This document shows, piece after piece, positions 61,249 through 64,000 of a stretch of 64,000 nucleotides of DNA. Below the pieces are notes generated by a model. The model saw only the letters and a program-made list of their open reading frames with translations, did no database searches and had not been told where the DNA came from. Numbering within the stretch: the stretch's first letter is position 1; every line of letters starts with the position of its first letter. Where the stretch lies: the NCBI RefSeq assembly GCF_900130045.1, contig NZ_FQXT01000004.1:1-64000 (forward strand), given 5' to 3'. The DNA comes from Leeuwenhoekiella palythoae (GTDB lineage Bacteria > Bacteroidota > Bacteroidia > Flavobacteriales > Flavobacteriaceae). Both the position numbers and the translations under genes were made by a program.

Positions 61249-61663
61249 AATATGTTGTTTGGTTTAAAGGTAACAAGGATGCCACACAAGGCCTTTGGGT
61301 TTAACAGCTTTTTGACACCTGCGGCACGGGCTTTAAACGGGTTCAATAGGGAGATTAAGCATAGATTGTCCATTAATTCTCCATTGTTTGCCCATAAATA
61401 CTGGGGTTTAATGGACAAACAATGGAGAAACTATGGTTAAACAATGGATAAAGCCCGAAGCATCCCCGCGGGGAAATACCCCCTAATTGTAGGTTTTAGG
61501 CGTTTAATTATTGATAATTATGGAATTGCGTAAAGAGGTGTGGGGATTTTGGGGTAGATTTATGGGAATTTTAATAGTTTATTGTCTCGAAGAAAATCTT
61601 GGTGGTCATTTGCATTTTTAGTGAATATATCAATAACAACAAGGAGAAAGCAACGAACTCTAA
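61249..61663. other. 415-bp non-coding region before the defence-like cluster
   Basis: No convincing gene. It contains the inverted 11-bp iteron array at 61366-61451 and a perfect palindrome CCCCGCGGGG at 61464-61473. To its right the sequence becomes AT-rich, like the genes that follow. No transposase, tRNA or obvious integrase site is seen here. Confidence 0.6.
61366..61451. repeat. Seven 11-bp iterons, three inverted then four direct, around a 9-nt spacer
   Basis: Left arm: TTGTCCATTAA (61366-61376), TTCTCCATTGT (61377-61387), TTGCCCATAAA (61388-61398). Spacer TACTGGGGT (61399-61407). Right arm: TTAATGGACAA (61408-61418), ACAATGGAGAA (61419-61429), ACTATGGTTAA (61430-61440), ACAATGGATAA (61441-61451). 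The consensus on the right is ACAATGGAnAA. Left units 1 and 2 are the exact reverse complements of the first two right units. The 11-bp period puts all sites close to the same face of the helix. Confidence 0.85.
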
Positions 61664-62434
61664 ATGAAAGAAAAAAGAATAAACATAACAGAGAATCCAA
61701 AACTGCTATTATTTGCAGAAGTCAACGGAGTTTGTCCTACTTGCCCGAACCAGCTTATTTATGAAAAGAGTAAAAGGAAATACAAGAGATTTGAGATTGC
61801 TCATATCTATCCTTTAAATCCAACTAAGCCTGAACTTGAACTTCTAATAAATGAAGAAAAATTAGATTCTGACCCTAATAGCCTTAATAATTTAATTTGT
61901 CTTTGTGTTGATTGTCACACCAAATTTGATAAACCAAGAACTGTTGAAGAGTATAGAAATTTAGTTGATATAAAGAAAAAGTTAATTATTAGAAATAAAG
62001 AGAAAGAGATTTGGAACAACACTAAAGTCGAAAAAGAAATATACGACATTATTGACTTGCTATCGGGAAAAGATTTTAAAGTTGATGCAAAAGATATTCT
62101 TAATTACAATCCAAAAACGATTGACAACAAAACAGATGAATCAATCACTTTCTTAACTAAAAGAAATATTCACAGAAACGTTCAAGACTATTATTCTAAA
62201 ATAAACAAAAAGTTTTCAGAATTAGACAAAATTGAACCTTTGACTACTGAGACAATCTCATCACAAATACGAACTCATTATTTGACTTTAGCAAAATTGA
62301 ACAAAGAGATAAATCAAAAAGACATTTTTGATGGTATGGTTAATTGGTTAAGTAAACAAACTAATCAGCACTCAAATGAAGCATCTGAAATAATAATATC
62401 ATATTTTATACAAAACTGCGAAGTATTTGAATGA
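61664..62434 (+). CDS. HNH endonuclease fused to an ABC-3C-type C-terminal domain
   Basis: A 256-residue protein. The N-terminal 100 residues form an HNH nuclease: CPTCP, EIAHIYPL with the first catalytic His, SLNNLICLC and CVDCHTKFD with the last His, plus two CxxC pairs for structural zinc. The C-terminal half (about 130-256) is helical and ends FDGMVNWLSKQTNQHSNEASEIIISYFIQNCEVFE, matching the remembered ABC-three-component C-terminal domain pattern. It overlaps the next gene by 4 bp (ATGA). Inference: the DNA-cutting effector of an ABC-3C conflict system. The cluster is visibly AT-richer than the genes to its left. Confidence 0.8.
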   Translation: MKEKRINITENPKLLLFAEVNGVCPTCPNQLIYEKSKRKYKRFEIAHIYPLNPTKPELELLINEEKLDSDPNSLNNLICLCVDCHTKFDKPRTVEEYRNLVDIKKKLIIRNKEKEIWNNTKVEKEIYDIIDLLSGKDFKVDAKDILNYNPKTIDNKTDESITFLTKRNIHRNVQDYYSKINKKFSELDKIEPLTTETISSQIRTHYLTLAKLNKEINQKDIFDGMVNWLSKQTNQHSNEASEIIISYFIQNCEVFE

Positions 62435-62664
62435 TTTATCCAAATAAACATATAACATTTGAAGAGTCAATTATTTTCAAAATGATTAGTATCCTTGAAA
62501 ATGCAAGTGATTATGAAGTGGATATACATGAACTTTTCAGTAGAACAAAGAATAAATTTAAAAATGCGGATGAGTTCATTTATTCTATGGATGTTCTATA
62601 TGTGCTTGATATGATAGAAGTTGACTTTTATAACGAAACAGTAAAGTATGTTAAAAGAAATTAA
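62431..62664 (+). CDS. ABC-3C middle component (MC6-like)
   Basis: A 77-residue protein that begins IYPNKHITFEESIIFKMISIL. The PNKHI...ES.I start and the short length fit the middle component 6 group of ABC-three-component systems. The rest predicts a small winged-helix-like fold (VDIHELFSRTKNKFKNADEFIYSMDVLYVLDMIEVD). It is wedged between the effector and ATPase genes, overlapping both (4 bp and 17 bp). Inference: an adaptor linking the two. Confidence 0.68.
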   Translation: MIYPNKHITFEESIIFKMISILENASDYEVDIHELFSRTKNKFKNADEFIYSMDVLYVLDMIEVDFYNETVKYVKRN

Positions 62665-64000
62665 CTGTAAAGAATTTATAAAAACACCTTTGGTATTTGA
62701 TAAAGGCCTTAACTCTGTATTGGGAGATGATTATTCAACAAATTCAATTGGTAAATCTACGCTGTTAATGATTATCGACTTTGTATTTGGTGGAAACAGT
62801 TACATAGAAAATAATTCTGGTGCGGTTAAAGAATTAGGAAATCATTCTTTTGACTTCAAGTTTATAATTAAAAATCAATCACATTATTATTGCAGAAACA
62901 CAGAAAACCCCATGTTTATTGCGGTTTGCGACGATAATTATAATCAAATTTCAAACATAAGTGCAAGAGCTTTTACTGAAGAATTAAAAGGATTGTACGA
63001 TATTAAAAACTCGTCTTCTTTCAGAAGCATGGTTAATCCATACTCGAGAATATGGAAAAAAGGAAATTACAACGTTGATAAACCAATTCACAATCATGTA
63101 CAAAATAAGGAGTCTGAAGCAATTGATAATTTGATAAAACTTTTCAACTTATTTGATTCAATATCTGAAACAAAAAATAAAATTAAGCAACAGCAAGAGT
63201 CGAAAAAAGTGCTGAACGGTTTGCATAAGAAAAAATACATTCAAAAAATAACAAAAAGACAATTTGAACAAAACCAACTAGAGATTGAGCGAATACAGAA
63301 TGAAATTGAAACCATTCAAAATAACCTTCTCAAATTCACATTAAATATAGAAGAATTAACAAATAAAGAGTTAATTGATTTAAAGACTAAGAAAAAAAGA
63401 TTACTGGATTCTCAAGCACTTGTTCTTAATAAGATAACACGCCTAAATTTGAGTTTAGGAAAAAAGAAAACCAAAAGTAAATACTTTACAAGATTATCAG
63501 AATTTTTTGAAAATCCGAATGAAGAGAAAATAGAGGAAATAGAGACTTTTCACAGTAAAATAAGTTCAATACTTGCAAGAGAATTAGGAGCTACAAAAAA
63601 ACTACTTGAAGAAGAAAATCAATATTTCGAAGAAGAAATAAAAGCTATTGATATTAAGATAGATGGTTTGTTACAAAATGTAAAAAGTCCGAAGTATATA
63701 GTAGATAAAATATATGACCTAACTGTAGAATCTAACAAACTTTCTAATATCAATAAATTCTATAAAGAAAAAGAGGAAGTAGTAACAGATATAAAGAGTT
63801 TAACTGACAAATTAGAAGAAACAATAGTTGGTATATTAAAAGAAATAGAAGAAAAGATAAATACAGAGTTAGTCAGAATAAATAAAGAAATTCATACAGA
63901 AAAGAAAAAAATCCCAAGTATTAAAATAACTAGAAATTCTTATTCTTTTGACCATTCTTCAAACACTGGAACAGGAAAATCATTTGCTGATTTGATAGAA
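62648..64000 (+). CDS. RecN/Rad50-like ABC ATPase (DUF2326-type), C-terminus beyond window
   Basis: Open from the ATG at 62648 to the right edge: 451 residues, incomplete. The N-terminal ATPase half-site is LNSVLGDDYSTNSIGKSTLLMIIDFVFGG (Walker A SIGKST). Long coiled coils follow (about residues 175-430, rich in Lys/Glu/Ile). The last visible residues, DHSSNTGTGKSFADLIE, look like the start of the second ATPase half. This is the layout of SMC/Rad50-like DUF2326 ATPases of ABC-3C systems. It overlaps the middle component gene by 17 bp. Walker B and signature motifs must lie outside the window. Confidence 0.8.
   Translation, partial: MLKEINCKEFIKTPLVFDKGLNSVLGDDYSTNSIGKSTLLMIIDFVFGGNSYIENNSGAVKELGNHSFDFKFIIKNQSHYYCRNTENPMFIAVCDDNYNQISNISARAFTEELKGLYDIKNSSSFRSMVNPYSRIWKKGNYNVDKPIHNHVQNKESEAIDNLIKLFNLFDSISETKNKIKQQQESKKVLNGLHKKKYIQKITKRQFEQNQLEIERIQNEIETIQNNLLKFTLNIEELTNKELIDLKTKKKRLLDSQALVLNKITRLNLSLGKKKTKSKYFTRLSEFFENPNEEKIEEIETFHSKISSILARELGATKKLLEEENQYFEEEIKAIDIKIDGLLQNVKSPKYIVDKIYDLTVESNKLSNINKFYKEKEEVVTDIKSLTDKLEETIVGILKEIEEKINTELVRINKEIHTEKKKIPSIKITRNSYSFDHSSNTGTGKSFADLIE

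Noticed and set aside
61464-61473. CCCCGCGGGG palindrome as a terminator
   Set aside because: A perfect 10-bp dyad with no loop and no U-run; it is reported only as part of the non-coding region.
61582-61764. Short plus-strand frame ahead of and overlapping the HNH gene
   Set aside because: It overlaps the HNH gene in another frame, has a basic low-complexity product and no family resemblance.

Overview
The window looks like chromosome from a marine-type member of the Flavobacteriaceae (phylum Bacteroidota). This rests on the low-GC sequence, the -7 promoter motif TAnnTTTG in front of several genes, Bacteroidota-specific families (DUF2480, DUF3078, DUF3109, DUF5689), a CarboxypepD_reg-type TonB-dependent receptor, and a giant T9SS/gliding-type surface protein. 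No tRNA, rRNA, insertion sequence or CRISPR array was seen.

Region 1 (1-25772, minus strand) is one uninterrupted reading frame for a gigantic secreted repeat protein. At least 8,590 residues are visible and its C-terminus lies beyond the left edge. From the N-terminus it has a signal peptide, a unique head, a PA14 domain, a CshA-like domain, two cassettes of thrombospondin-type-3, Ig-like and cadherin-like domains, then three blocks of tandem domains with strict periods (282 bp; 267/276 bp; 300 bp). It is most likely a surface adhesin or stalk protein.

Region 2 (26.2-29.9 kb) holds ordinary metabolic genes: a BrnQ-type transporter divergent from an alpha/beta hydrolase, a small zinc-finger-like protein, and thiL. 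Region 3 (30.0-38.6 kb) is the SUF iron-sulfur assembly operon (IscA/SufA-like, sufB, sufC, sufD, sufS, sufE, a DUF59 protein). A META-domain lipoprotein and an SdpI-like membrane protein are embedded in it; DUF2480 and DUF3078 genes follow, and a strong bidirectional terminator closes the region.

Region 4 (38.6-50.6 kb) carries hflX, a cytoplasmic endonuclease/exonuclease/phosphatase (EEP) family protein, a DUF1456 protein and a two-component system (TPR histidine kinase plus LuxR-type regulator) coupled to a gene of unknown function. Next come a peptide deformylase-like lipoprotein and an outer-membrane scavenging locus (DUF5689 lipoprotein, TonB-dependent receptor, divergent secreted EEP enzyme). 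Region 5 (50.6-61.2 kb) is housekeeping and membrane genes: YihY/BrkB, HupE/UreJ-like, dCMP deaminase, S41 peptidase, MarC, DUF3109, a methionine-aminotransferase-like enzyme, a FUSC transporter and a YagU-like protein.

Region 6 (61.25-64.0 kb) begins with a non-coding stretch holding an unusual inverted array of seven 11-bp iterons. A visibly AT-richer three-gene cluster follows: an HNH nuclease fused to a helper domain, a small middle component, and a RecN/Rad50-like DUF2326-type ATPase cut by the right edge. It matches the layout of ABC-three-component (ABC-3C) conflict systems and is the best candidate for a poorly described defence system here.
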